DNA of 64,000 nucleotides from assembly GCF_014699135.1 (NCBI RefSeq), contig NZ_JACOFT010000004.1:1-64000 (forward strand), written 5' to 3'. The stretch comes from Cognatundibacterium aquatile (GTDB lineage: Bacteria > Pseudomonadota > Gammaproteobacteria > Burkholderiales > Burkholderiaceae_D). Below are positions 50,845-59,631 of this stretch, in pieces. Each line of letters opens with the position of its first letter. Position 1 is the first letter of the stretch. The translations under genes were made by a program, and so were the position numbers. The notes under the pieces were generated by a model. That model had not been told where the DNA came from and made no database searches. It saw nothing but the letters and a program-made list of their open reading frames with translations.

Positions 50845-52305
50845 TTATTTTGCCGGGATGCGTTCCAGTACCGCCAGCAACAACGTCCAGTATTGACCGA
50901 CAGTTTCGATATTCACCATTTCGTCAGGGCCGTGCGGATAACGGATGGTCGGACCGATGGAGACCATATCCAGTTCAGGATAATGCTTTTTGAACAGACC
51001 ACATTCCAACCCCGCATGAATCACCATGATCACCGGTTCTTTGTGATAAATACTTTGATAGGTATCTTTGACGATCGCCATCACCGCAGAGCTGGTGTCC
51101 GGCTTCCAGCCCGGATAGCAACCGGAAAACGCGATCTGTGCACCCGCCAGGTCGCTCAGCGATTGCAGCGTGCTTTCGATGTTTTCACGACCAGTATCGA
51201 TCAGCGAACGGATCAGGCACAGGATGCTCACTTTGTCTTGCGAGGTACTGATCACGCCGACATTCAGCGAACTTTCGGTGACGCCGGTGATCTCGTCACT
51301 CATGCGGATCACGCCGTTCGGGCAGCTATTGATCAGGTTAATCAGTGTTGTCTGCGTTGCGGCCTGCAACACCTGCGCAGGCAATGGTGTACTTTGCAGA
51401 CTGAGTTTTAATGCGGGTTCCACGACGGCCAGCTCGGCTTGCAATATCGCCTGATATTGCGCGATGCGTTGCGCTAACAATGCAGTTTTTGCCGCGGCAA
51501 TCGTAAAGCTGCATTGCGCCTCGCGTGGAATCGCATTGCGCAGCGAGCCGCCTTTGATGTCGGATAACGATAATCCGAGTTCTTGCGCATGCCCGGCAAG
51601 GAAGCGGGCAATCAGCTTGTTAGCATTGCCGCGTCCCAGATGAATATTTACACCGGAGTGACCGCCTTTCAGACCTGCGATGCTGAGCGTGAACGCTTGC
51701 TGATTTGCTGGCGCTGGCTGCCATTGCAAAGCGACGCTGATTTCTGCATCGACACCACCGGCGCAACCCATGTAGATTTCGCCTTCCTGTTCGGAGTCGG
51801 TATTGATCAGGATTTCAGCATCCAACATGCCCGCCTGCAAGCCGAACGCGCCTGTCATGCCAGCTTCTTCGTCGACTGTCAGCAGCACTTCCAGCGGGCC
51901 GTGGCGAATATCGTCAGAACCCAGAATCGCCAACGCGGATGACATACCGATGCCGTTGTCGGCACCTAATGTTGTACCGCTTGCCTTGACCCATTCGCCA
52001 TCGATCCATGGCTGGATAGGATCGGTCGTGAAGTCATACACTTTATCTGCATTCTTCTGCGGCACCATATCCAGATGCGCTTGTATCACGACGGTTTTGC
52101 GGTCTTCCATGCCAGCGGTGGCTGGTTTGCGGATGATGAGGTTGCCGACATGATCGACCACCACCGGCAGTCCGCGTTGTTTTGCCCATTGCTGGATAAA
52201 TTTGCTGAGTGCAGCTTCGTGTTTGGATGGGTGCGGAATTGCACAGATTTGTTCAAACCATTGCCATAAAGGCTGAGGGAAAAGTTGATGAATTGCGGTT
52301 GTCAT
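50845..52305 (-). CDS. pepD: Aminoacyl-histidine dipeptidase (peptidase D, M20 family)
   Basis: A protein of 486 residues starting MTTAIHQLFPQPLWQWFEQICAIPHPS; AGGACAATC precedes the ATG at 52305. Zinc ligands are visible in QAHLDMVP, TTLGADNGIG, VDEEAGMTGAFGL and NTDSEQEGEIYMGCAGG, the PepD/M20C signature. It hydrolyses Xaa-His and other dipeptides in the cytoplasm. It is monocistronic; argP starts in the same direction further upstream with its stop at 52419. Confidence 0.95.
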   Translation of the reverse strand: MTTAIHQLFPQPLWQWFEQICAIPHPSKHEAALSKFIQQWAKQRGLPVVVDHVGNLIIRKPATAGMEDRKTVVIQAHLDMVPQKNADKVYDFTTDPIQPWIDGEWVKASGTTLGADNGIGMSSALAILGSDDIRHGPLEVLLTVDEEAGMTGAFGLQAGMLDAEILINTDSEQEGEIYMGCAGGVDAEISVALQWQPAPANQQAFTLSIAGLKGGHSGVNIHLGRGNANKLIARFLAGHAQELGLSLSDIKGGSLRNAIPREAQCSFTIAAAKTALLAQRIAQYQAILQAELAVVEPALKLSLQSTPLPAQVLQAATQTTLINLINSCPNGVIRMSDEITGVTESSLNVGVISTSQDKVSILCLIRSLIDTGRENIESTLQSLSDLAGAQIAFSGCYPGWKPDTSSAVMAIVKDTYQSIYHKEPVIMVIHAGLECGLFKKHYPELDMVSIGPTIRYPHGPDEMVNIETVGQYWTLLLAVLERIPAK

Positions 52306-52418
52306 GATTGTCCTGTGTAGCCTTTTGCGCCCATGTATATCCATGTGTCCGCTTGTTTACGGCTGAGGGCAAAAGTTTAACATAGGCATCATCCTGAGCC
52401 GATAGCAGTTCATGCTCT

Positions 52419-53306
52419 TCAGCGCAAGGCGTGTCGCGCTGTTTCGACCAGCTTCGCAGACAAGCGCGCCAGACGTGGCGACTGTACTTTCCAGCGATGC
52501 CAGTACAGGGTGACATCAACCGGGTGTGCCGGTGCGAGTCTGACGAGTCCGGATTCGCCCGGCATCTCTTTCAACATCAGCTCGGGAATCATGCCCCAGC
52601 CCAGTCCCAGCGCAATAGCACGGTTATACGGCGAGGTGGCGGGAATGTAGTGACGGGGAAATGCGTTGTCAGATAAACCGAAATGCTCAAGCAAAAACTG
52701 CGATTGCAATTGATCTTTACGATTGAATGTCAGCACAGGGGCGAGGCGGGCGCTGTCACGTTGCATTCCCTGTGGAAACCAGCGTGCGCAAAACGCTTTG
52801 CTGGCAACCGCCTGATAACGCATATTGCCCAGCACTTCTGCCTCGCAACCCCGCATCGCTGCTTGTTGTGCTGATATACAACCAAGCACCGTGCCGTTTT
52901 CCAGCAACGTATGGGTGTGCTCCTGATCGTCAATGCACAGATCCAGCAAGATATTTTCTTTGATCAGAAAATCCGCCAGTGCAGGCAAAACCCAACTGTC
53001 CAGACTATCCGCGTTGACCGCCAGCGCAATGCTGACGGGGGCATGCGGCTGATCGGAAAACGTATCGGCTAAATCCTGCTCCATTTCCGCGACGCGTCGC
53101 AGGTGCTGCAAGAATCGCTGTCCGGCAGGCGTAGCACGGCAAGGGCGGCTGCGGATCAGCAACGTCGTTCCCAGCTGTGTTTCCAGCGCCCGCACTCGTT
53201 GTGACAGTGCCGATGGTGTCAGGTTCAGCTGTTGCGCTGCGGCTTCAAAACTACCGTTGTCGATCACACTCATCAGCGCTGCACATTGGCGGGTATCGAA
53301 TTTCAT
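52419..53306 (-). CDS. argP: LysR-family regulator ArgP (LysG)
   Basis: A protein of 295 residues starting MKFDTRQCAALMSVIDNGSFEAAAQQLNLTPSALSQRVRALE, the helix-turn-helix of LysR proteins with the ArgP-specific wording. It should sense arginine or lysine and activate the divergent exporter gene argO at 53411. The 104-base intergenic region is AT-rich (53310-53345) and holds both promoters. The effector domain (about 90-290) is intact. Confidence 0.92.
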   Translation of the reverse strand: MKFDTRQCAALMSVIDNGSFEAAAQQLNLTPSALSQRVRALETQLGTTLLIRSRPCRATPAGQRFLQHLRRVAEMEQDLADTFSDQPHAPVSIALAVNADSLDSWVLPALADFLIKENILLDLCIDDQEHTHTLLENGTVLGCISAQQAAMRGCEAEVLGNMRYQAVASKAFCARWFPQGMQRDSARLAPVLTFNRKDQLQSQFLLEHFGLSDNAFPRHYIPATSPYNRAIALGLGWGMIPELMLKEMPGESGLVRLAPAHPVDVTLYWHRWKVQSPRLARLSAKLVETARHALR

Positions 53307-53410
53307 TATGAAGAAATTTTAATGTAATCGTAAATAAATTAAATTTACTTCAGCTTAGCCGTGAAGCGCCGCATCATGCAAGCTTATTCATTGCAGCAGG
53401 AGCGCTAAAG

Positions 53411-54013
53411 ATGTTCACGTTTTTCTTGAAAGGCATGGGGCTCAGTGCCAGCCTGATTATGGCTATTGGTTCGCAAAATGCGCATGTGCTGCGCATGGGC
53501 TTGCGGCGCGAGCATGTCGCGTTGACGGTGCTGGCTTGCGTGGTCTGTGAAGCGGTGCTGATCGCCATCGGCATTTTGGGTATGGGAACTTTGCTCAGCA
53601 ATAACCCGCTGTGGATGCGTATCGCCAGTTGGGGCGGCGCTGCTTTTCTGTTCTGGTATGGCGTGCGAGCCATGCGTTCGGCGATGCAGTCGCACAGTAT
53701 GCGGGTGAGCGGCGGCGAACAAGCCATGCATTGGCGACCTGCGCTGGCAGCCGTGCTGGCGGTGACGCTGCTCAACCCTCACGTCTATCTGGATTTACTG
53801 GTGTTGCTGGGTGCTGTGGGGGCGCAGCAGCCCGGGGATGGAAAATTCTGGTTCGGGCTTGGCGCTTTATGTAATGCCGCGCTGTGGTATGGCTTACTCG
53901 GTTACGGCGCCAGATTGCTCGCGCCCTTATTTGCCCGTCCTCTGGCATGGCGCATTCTCGATGCCGCCATTGCCGTCATGATGTGGGCATTGGCGATTCA
54001 ATTGCTGATGTGA
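53411..54013 (+). CDS. argO: Arginine/lysine exporter ArgO (LysE family)
   Basis: A protein of 200 residues starting MFTFFLKGMGLSASLIMAIGSQNAHVLRMGLRREHV, the LysE family signature with the QNxxVLxxG motif, and LNPHVYLDLLVLLGA in the middle. Five or six membrane segments are predicted. It exports basic amino acids from the cytoplasm. The pairing with argP, transcribed divergently, supports this strongly. Confidence 0.93.
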   Translation: MFTFFLKGMGLSASLIMAIGSQNAHVLRMGLRREHVALTVLACVVCEAVLIAIGILGMGTLLSNNPLWMRIASWGGAAFLFWYGVRAMRSAMQSHSMRVSGGEQAMHWRPALAAVLAVTLLNPHVYLDLLVLLGAVGAQQPGDGKFWFGLGALCNAALWYGLLGYGARLLAPLFARPLAWRILDAAIAVMMWALAIQLLM

Positions 54014-54068
54014 TGAAGAGATTTCGCTGATGCCGTGCTGGCTTGATGCTGATGTCAGCTTGAACTAT

Positions 54069-54104
54069 CACCGCCGCAGACTATGCGAATACCTGACGGC
54101 GGTG
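54069..54104. terminator. Hairpin between argO and the converging hydrolase gene
   Basis: CACCGCCG and CGGCGGTG form a perfect eight-base-pair stem around 20 bases. No T-run; a possible shared 3'-end structure. Confidence 0.4.
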
Positions 54105-54117
54105 CTTGCTAGTCAGA

Positions 54118-54966
54118 TCAGAACTGACCGTTTAAAAAATCACGATACGCTTTCAGTGCTTCCGGCTTACTTAATGCGTTCATATGACCGGCATTGGCAA
54201 CTTCTTCATAACGTTTATTGCTGCGCGGAATACTGGCAAATAATTCGCGCGCGGTGGCTGCCGGGGTCTGTACATCGTTGACACCGTTAATGATCAGCAC
54301 CGGACCAGCATAATTACGCAGGGCGGCGCGATTATCGACGGCGGTTAACTCTTCATCAAGATTGATTTTGACGAAAGGCTTTGCGAACCACGGCACCATA
54401 TTGTCGGAATAGGCGAGAGCGGTGGTTCCTGTGCCCTCCAATACCAATGCGTCGACGGCGCGTTTGCTCGCCAGTCTTGCTGCGACAAAACTGCCGAAAG
54501 AATGACCGTGTACGACCAGTCGGCCAGGTACCATTTTGCGGGCATAGTCATACAGTGCGAGCGCATCACTCTCCAGCTCGATCAGACTATGCGGCTTGCC
54601 GTTTGAATCGCTGCGCCCAAAACCACGATAATCAAAGCTGATTACATTGGCGTTCAGTTCGGTAAATGCTTTTGCAAAACTCGTACCGTTGGCATCTATA
54701 CGGACACCGCTGCCCATGAAATACAGCACCGTAAAATCAACGCCAGGTTTGCGGATGTAAACGCCACGGCTGATCGCACCGTCGGCTTGCTTGTATTCGA
54801 GATTCTCAAGCTGGTACGCAGGCGCAACGCTGGGCAACAAGCTGATTTTCCCCGGGTCTTTCGGCACGAATTGCTGTGCAGTGTAATTGACCGTCGTGCA
54901 GGCGCTGAGAGACAGCACCGACGCAAGTAATAGCAAGCGCGGTGTGGTGAGGCTATATTTATTCAT
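54118..54966 (-). CDS. Alpha/beta hydrolase lipoprotein
   Basis: A protein of 282 residues from the ATG at 54966 (MNKYSLTTPRLLLLASVL); ATGs at 54978 and 54990 are alternatives. The lipobox LSAC near residue 23 predicts a lipid anchor. The hydrolase core has the nucleophile elbow GHSFGS near 152, an oxyanion region FMGSGVR, VNDVQTP with the acid, and NAGHMN with the catalytic histidine. It is likely a membrane-linked esterase or peptidase of unknown substrate. The next gene upstream on this strand is another hydrolase 76 bases away. Confidence 0.82.
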   Translation of the reverse strand: MNKYSLTTPRLLLLASVLSLSACTTVNYTAQQFVPKDPGKISLLPSVAPAYQLENLEYKQADGAISRGVYIRKPGVDFTVLYFMGSGVRIDANGTSFAKAFTELNANVISFDYRGFGRSDSNGKPHSLIELESDALALYDYARKMVPGRLVVHGHSFGSFVAARLASKRAVDALVLEGTGTTALAYSDNMVPWFAKPFVKINLDEELTAVDNRAALRNYAGPVLIINGVNDVQTPAATARELFASIPRSNKRYEEVANAGHMNALSKPEALKAYRDFLNGQF

Positions 54967-55042
54967 GCGATCTTTCATCAGTGAGTACATCTGTTGGTAG
55001 GAGTTGTGTTGCAGATGGCAGAGTTGGTTTTACGAAATGAAT

Positions 55043-56017
55043 TTATTTGTTTTCACCAGATGCTGTTTCAGGTCGGCTGTTGCCGCCAGCATCTTTGCAG
55101 CGTTTGTCTTTGAAAAATGCCCATGCTTCCTCGGCAATATCGATATCTGTATTTTGTGCGCCGACCAGTCTGCTCAGAAACCAAGGGTAAAACTGACTCT
55201 GGCTGGGTTCCGCATGGCCACCGCCATTGATTCTGAGTAAAACGATTTGAAGCTGTTCTGGATTGTCGCCCCAGGTGATTCGTGTGCATGAGGTCGGATT
55301 GCTTGCAGCAGATTTCGGAATATCAACGCTCTTTCCGGTTGCTGGCAGGTTCGCCAGCGTGCGCCAGATATCGACGGTGTCGTTGATGCTTTTCATCGGG
55401 CTTAGCAGCGGCGTGTAAAAATATTTACCACCGCCATAAGGTACCAGCGGATCGCGGGTGCTGGCGACGATCAGAGCTGATATCGGCGTCACGGGAGCCG
55501 CGCACACGCTTTGCTGCGGCATATTAGCCAGGACGCTGGCAAACGCCGCCAACATCGATCCCAACTCCGTCGCCAAACGGTAAGCCATCATGCCGCCTTT
55601 GGAAACGCCAATCACATAAACGCGCTGCGGATCAGCCTCATGCTCTCGTATCATGTGTGCGATGAGGTTACGAATCATGCCCGTATCATCTGTCTCTGGC
55701 TTATTTCTGACATGGGCAAAGCTATCATTCCAGCCTTTTTTACTGCCATCCGGTGCGACAACCAGCAATTGTTCGCGTTCAGCAATTTCTAACCAGACGG
55801 ATAAGGGGGATACCGGAAACGCCAGCCCCATTACTTGTGCCGCAGAAGCCCCCGCTCCATGCAGAATAATCACCAGCGGACGCAAGTTCTCATTTTGTTT
55901 CCGCGGTGTCGCCATCAGATAATGACGCGGACCGTCGGTCGTGACAATCGTGTGAGCGGTGATCACTGCTTGCCCGGGATGTTGCCGCATTTGTAGCGAT
56001 ATGTTTTCGTTTGACAT
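55043..56017 (-). CDS. Alpha/beta hydrolase, PHB-depolymerase-like esterase
   Basis: A protein of 324 residues with no signal peptide. It has the HGAGASAAQVMGLAF oxyanion region, nucleophile GVSKGG near 138, and GGGHAEP with the catalytic histidine, in the order of the LpqC/PhaZ-like esterase group (polyhydroxybutyrate depolymerase or feruloyl esterase relatives). Lack of a signal peptide suggests a cytoplasmic role, unlike secreted depolymerases. It lies upstream of the lipoprotein hydrolase on the same strand. Substrate unknown. Confidence 0.8.
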   Translation of the reverse strand: MSNENISLQMRQHPGQAVITAHTIVTTDGPRHYLMATPRKQNENLRPLVIILHGAGASAAQVMGLAFPVSPLSVWLEIAEREQLLVVAPDGSKKGWNDSFAHVRNKPETDDTGMIRNLIAHMIREHEADPQRVYVIGVSKGGMMAYRLATELGSMLAAFASVLANMPQQSVCAAPVTPISALIVASTRDPLVPYGGGKYFYTPLLSPMKSINDTVDIWRTLANLPATGKSVDIPKSAASNPTSCTRITWGDNPEQLQIVLLRINGGGHAEPSQSQFYPWFLSRLVGAQNTDIDIAEEAWAFFKDKRCKDAGGNSRPETASGENK

Positions 56018-56054
56018 ACTTCACTATATCCGGTGGTGATGTTCTCAATTCGCC

Positions 56055-56747
56055 TCAGAATTGTGAATAGTCGCGATGTATTTTGGACTTCACATCAGCG
56101 ATCAGGCGTATGGAAATCGCAGATTCCAGCGTCTTTTTTGCGTCCTGTGCGGGTAAGAACTGACAGCTCTTGAGCAGACGGATTGCCTCCATATCCGAAG
56201 CGGTACCGCTGCTCCATTCCAGAGTCATTTTTTTGACCACTCCTTTTTTATCCAGATAAACACCGATCACGATGCCGCGTTCTTTTTCTTCGTCAGAGGC
56301 AATATGCACCGCATCTGAGGTCGCACAACTGGCGGCGATCAATTGCGGCGGTTGGTAATCAATGCCACTGATACGCCATTTAAATGTGCCTTTCAGAGGC
56401 GTTTTTTCCATATCAGGCTGATCCAATACCTTGCAGTTCTGTACGGCTTGCAGCACAGCGTCATCCAGTATGCGCCAGCCGCTGCTTTGGGCGATTTCTG
56501 CAGAGATGACTTTGCCATCGGCATCGGCAATAGCGGAAATCGTGGTGTCGCCTTGCAACTCATAGCGCAGCGCATATTTGGGATAGTTGATTGGGGCGCA
56601 ACGAAGAAACAGCAGCGGGTAAGACTGGCTGTCAGGGGCGTTGTCCGCCGGCGAAGCACTGATCGGGTTTTCCTGCGCAGGTGGCGTAGCGAAAGACAGG
56701 CTTGCGAATGTCAGCAGCAGACTAAAAAGTAGCGCGATTTTTTTCAT
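56055..56747 (-). CDS. Periplasmic protein with two TonB-C-like domains (paralogue A)
   Basis: A protein of 230 residues with a signal peptide (MKKIALLFSLLLTFASLSFATPP). A first TonB C-terminal-like domain spans about 48-130 (CAPINYPKYALRYELQGDTTISAIADADGKVISAEIAQSSGW) and a weaker copy about 138-220 (GIVIGVYLDKKGVVKKMTLEWSSG, then KSCQFLPA). The N-terminal membrane anchor and Pro-rich rod of TonB are missing. It is divergent from a close paralogue at 56993. Cysteines match in both. The job is unknown; TonB-dependent transport is not claimed. Confidence 0.78.
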   Translation of the reverse strand: MKKIALLFSLLLTFASLSFATPPAQENPISASPADNAPDSQSYPLLFLRCAPINYPKYALRYELQGDTTISAIADADGKVISAEIAQSSGWRILDDAVLQAVQNCKVLDQPDMEKTPLKGTFKWRISGIDYQPPQLIAASCATSDAVHIASDEEKERGIVIGVYLDKKGVVKKMTLEWSSGTASDMEAIRLLKSCQFLPAQDAKKTLESAISIRLIADVKSKIHRDYSQF

Positions 56748-56992
56748 ATCAGTACAGACCTGTCAGAAAAGTGGATGGGGGAAATATGTGCCGTCTTGGT
56801 TGTGATACGCATCAAGCGCTACGATTGTATTCAATATTTATTTAAATTGCTTGATTGAAAGATATTAATCTAATTACAATCTTGCGACACGATTTGTGTT
56901 TTTAATGTCCGCACATTTGGTTCACACCGCGACAGCAACGACGCTGTAGAGATGTTGCGCCACTCATCTACTTCTTTTTGAAAAGGTATCGC

Positions 56993-57709
56993 ATGCGTCA
57001 ATTTTCCGGAGCAGTTTTGTTGTGGATGCTGTTGCAAACTTTGATGTCGCCCGCCGCGATAGCCAGAGACGCGGTACCGGCAGAACCGGTTGCGGTGTCG
57101 GCACCAGTTGCAGCGTCCGCGACCAATGTCATCGCAGATTCTGTGACACCGAAAATCAATGATATGAAAATTGATATTGCCACTGCGTGCGCGATTCCCA
57201 CGTATCCCGAAGCTGCCCTTCGCTATGGTATGCAAGGTGACACTATGCTGAAGCTGATGATTGATGAGAGCGGCAAAATCAAGGCGTTTCAGTTAGTCCG
57301 TAGCAGTGGCTGGAAAATGCTTGATCTGACCGTGATGAACGCGATTATTGGCTGCCAGATACTACCCGAAGGTCGCTGGGTGCCGAGTGAAACTTATACC
57401 GCCTATCGCTGGAAGTTTGATCAGGGCTATACAAGTCCTGCAGTGCTGGAAGCGAAGACTTGCAAGTCCTCAGACAAATTGCGTATCGCCGATGACAGAG
57501 ATAATAAAAATAAAGATGCGGGTATCGTCGTCGGTATTTATACGTCTGAGACAGGAAAAGTGCTGGATGCCAAAGTACAGTGGGGCAGTGACGATGAACA
57601 ACTCGATCAGGAAAGCCTGCGCATTGCCCGATCATGTGAATTCATGCCCGCCGAACGCAGCGGCAAGCGCATTCGCAACGCCGGTTCACTACGCTTCGTT
57701 GCGAAGTAG
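56993..57709 (+). CDS. Periplasmic protein with two TonB-C-like domains (paralogue B)
   Basis: A protein of 238 residues starting MRQFSGAVLLWMLLQTLMSP at 56993, preceded by AAAAGGTATCGC; a TTG five codons earlier is not needed. A signal peptide ends near AIA-RDA. The domain order repeats that of the gene at 56055: CAIPTYPEAALRYGMQGDTMLKL, SSGWKMLD, then a second copy GIVVGIYTSETGKVLDAKVQW and RSCEFMPAERSGK. The two paralogues are divergently transcribed across a 245-base promoter region. Four cysteines are conserved between them, so disulfides are possible. Confidence 0.78.
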   Translation: MRQFSGAVLLWMLLQTLMSPAAIARDAVPAEPVAVSAPVAASATNVIADSVTPKINDMKIDIATACAIPTYPEAALRYGMQGDTMLKLMIDESGKIKAFQLVRSSGWKMLDLTVMNAIIGCQILPEGRWVPSETYTAYRWKFDQGYTSPAVLEAKTCKSSDKLRIADDRDNKNKDAGIVVGIYTSETGKVLDAKVQWGSDDEQLDQESLRIARSCEFMPAERSGKRIRNAGSLRFVAK

Positions 57710-57842
57710 TGCAATTCAGGTGACGCATTTTGACGATGAGTACGTCACCGCAACCCCTAATGAAAATGCGGCTGCTGGCGTGAAAATGTGCCGGGAGCCG
57801 CAGATTTATTAGGGAGGATTATTGACGCGACTCTTTCGATTA

Positions 57843-59408
57843 TCAAAACATTGAGTACCAGTTGAGGTTGACACCATGTTTATCGTCTAGCCAACTATCC
57901 CATGTGCTGGGTAAAACTGAGTCTCCGCTATAGCCTAATTGAACCTTAAGAATAGGTGGAGAGCCAGTCTTAGCGATGACAGCTTTGACTTCCCTTTCAT
58001 ATTTTCTCCAATCACCCCAGCGATTTTCAATGTAGTCTTGTGGAACCATATTCCCCCAAGTACCAGGTCCGCCCAGGCTTGATGCAATTAAATGACCACC
58101 ATCGTAGCCAGTAGTTTTGCCTTCTTCTAATCTGCCAAGCCAACCAATAGTCGTTTGTATTGAGCTTCTCGGTGCCGCTGTAGACGAGATCGTACGCTCT
58201 GCCGAAATCACGCGACTCTGACTATCGGTGATTGCATTCACTCCACCATCAGTTTTATCAATATTCGCAAAATTTGCTCGCTTATTATCTAGCAAATTGT
58301 ACGCAGCCTTGCCGTCACTGTTGAGATTTGCATAATTTACATATGCAAGTCCAGCACACGTACTCTTTTGCTGCACAACGTCTGTTTTGTGTCGTTGCAC
58401 GGCTCCTCCACCATCGATACCGTCAATTTTCCGTTTTATATCGATTAACTCTTTAACATTAAAGCCGAAACTTTGCGCCTCATTATCCAGATGTAGTGTT
58501 TTTTCCGAGGCCCCATGTGTAGATCCGTCTTCAGATTTTTTCTGTATTGATAAAGCCTTCGCTCCCATCACATCCGCTTCTGTCTCTAGCCCGACATCAT
58601 CATTGACCGGTACGCCGCCTTTCATCTGCATCGTTGGTTTGACGCGCCCCTGCGCCTGCTGAACGACATGCCAGGCCTCATGCGGTAAATGTTGTTCCTG
58701 CCCCGGTGCGACGTGAATATCGCTGCCTTGTGCGTAAGCGAGTGCGTTGAGTTGGGCTGGTTGGGATGAGTTGTAATGCACCTTCACATGATCCATGCTC
58801 ATGCCGGAAAGAGATTCGATACCGGATTTGAGTTGATTCGGCAGACCAGTATTATTGGGCCTGGCGGCGACTTGTTCTTGTCTTTGTACAGTATCGAATT
58901 TTCCTTGCAGCAGTTCATCTTCCTCCACGCGTTGCACAGGCGCGAATTTCCCCTGCAACAGTTCTTCGTCTTCGGTTCTTTGCGCGGTCATCAGCTTATT
59001 TTGCAGGGGCTCGTCTTCTTCCACCCGCTGTGCGGTGCTGAACTTGCCTTGCAGAGGTTCTTCTTCCTCTACCCGCTGTATGGCGGAGAACTTCGCTTGC
59101 AACGGTTCTTCGTCTTCGACTCTTTGCAGAGCAGCGGCGCTCGCTGTTGCTTTCATTGCCTTGAGTTGGTTAGCGTGTTCACTTGCCGCAGCCATGCGCT
59201 GCAAGGCTAGTAATTGAGTAGTTTGCGGACTATCGGCTGCTGTTTCTCGCAGGCGACGTTGTATAGCCGTTTGTGGTCGTGAGTCAGCAAAGCTATTTTG
59301 CTTTTCGCTGGCAGATCTCGCTGAGTTTTGCCTGAGTTGGCGAGGGGTATTCCTTGCTTCGGAGTGTGAATTGGCTGTCGCTTGCTGCAATGGCGCTGCT
59401 GAACTCAT
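57843..59408 (-). CDS. eCIS-core (DUF4157) protein with acidic repeats and a C-terminal nuclease-like domain
   Basis: A protein of 521 residues without signal peptide. Residues 1-90 are Ser/Ala/Gln/Arg-rich. Residues 94-173 are five tandem 16-residue repeats of the form QRVEEDEPLQGKFxxx. The DUF4157/eCIS-core domain lies at about 185-265 with the metalloprotease-like H243-E244-A-W-H247 in LPHEAWHVVQQ. The C-terminus (about 350-521) resembles DNA/RNA non-specific endonucleases: YD436GGH439LIASSLGGPG, N453MVPQD, then N462 and E471. It likely is a toxin cargo whose N-terminal part targets it to a contractile injection system, but no such system is in the window. No immunity gene is visible on either side. 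Confidence 0.8.
   Translation of the reverse strand: MSSAAPLQQATANSHSEARNTPRQLRQNSARSASEKQNSFADSRPQTAIQRRLRETAADSPQTTQLLALQRMAAASEHANQLKAMKATASAAALQRVEDEEPLQAKFSAIQRVEEEEPLQGKFSTAQRVEEDEPLQNKLMTAQRTEDEELLQGKFAPVQRVEEDELLQGKFDTVQRQEQVAARPNNTGLPNQLKSGIESLSGMSMDHVKVHYNSSQPAQLNALAYAQGSDIHVAPGQEQHLPHEAWHVVQQAQGRVKPTMQMKGGVPVNDDVGLETEADVMGAKALSIQKKSEDGSTHGASEKTLHLDNEAQSFGFNVKELIDIKRKIDGIDGGGAVQRHKTDVVQQKSTCAGLAYVNYANLNSDGKAAYNLLDNKRANFANIDKTDGGVNAITDSQSRVISAERTISSTAAPRSSIQTTIGWLGRLEEGKTTGYDGGHLIASSLGGPGTWGNMVPQDYIENRWGDWRKYEREVKAVIAKTGSPPILKVQLGYSGDSVLPSTWDSWLDDKHGVNLNWYSMF
58890..59129. repeat. Five tandem 48-bp repeats inside the eCIS-core gene
   Basis: The DNA encodes five units of 16 codons (LQRVEDEEPLQAKFSA and four variants), followed by a partial sixth unit VQRQ. 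Unit length is constant at 48 bases and the units differ at a few codons. Such arrays can change in number by slippage or recombination. Confidence 0.85.
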
Positions 59409-59631
59409 GATCGACCTCGCGTAGTGGAAAGGCTATGCGGAAAATAATCATATTAGCGAAAAAGTTGGCTTAATTGTAAATATTTTCGGCTATTAGCTAA
59501 TTCGAGCTACATTGCACTTTGAATGGATAGTGCATCAAACCATTGCGCCTGAATGTTCCGATTAGCGTGGGCGCATGCTGTAATCGGTTTTCGAAGAACT
59601 AGAGGCTGAACAAAATAAAAATCACCCAACC

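Noticed and set aside
55043..56017. Calling this hydrolase a secreted PHB depolymerase
   Set aside because: It has no signal peptide, and the phasin gene is far away; only a general esterase call is supported.
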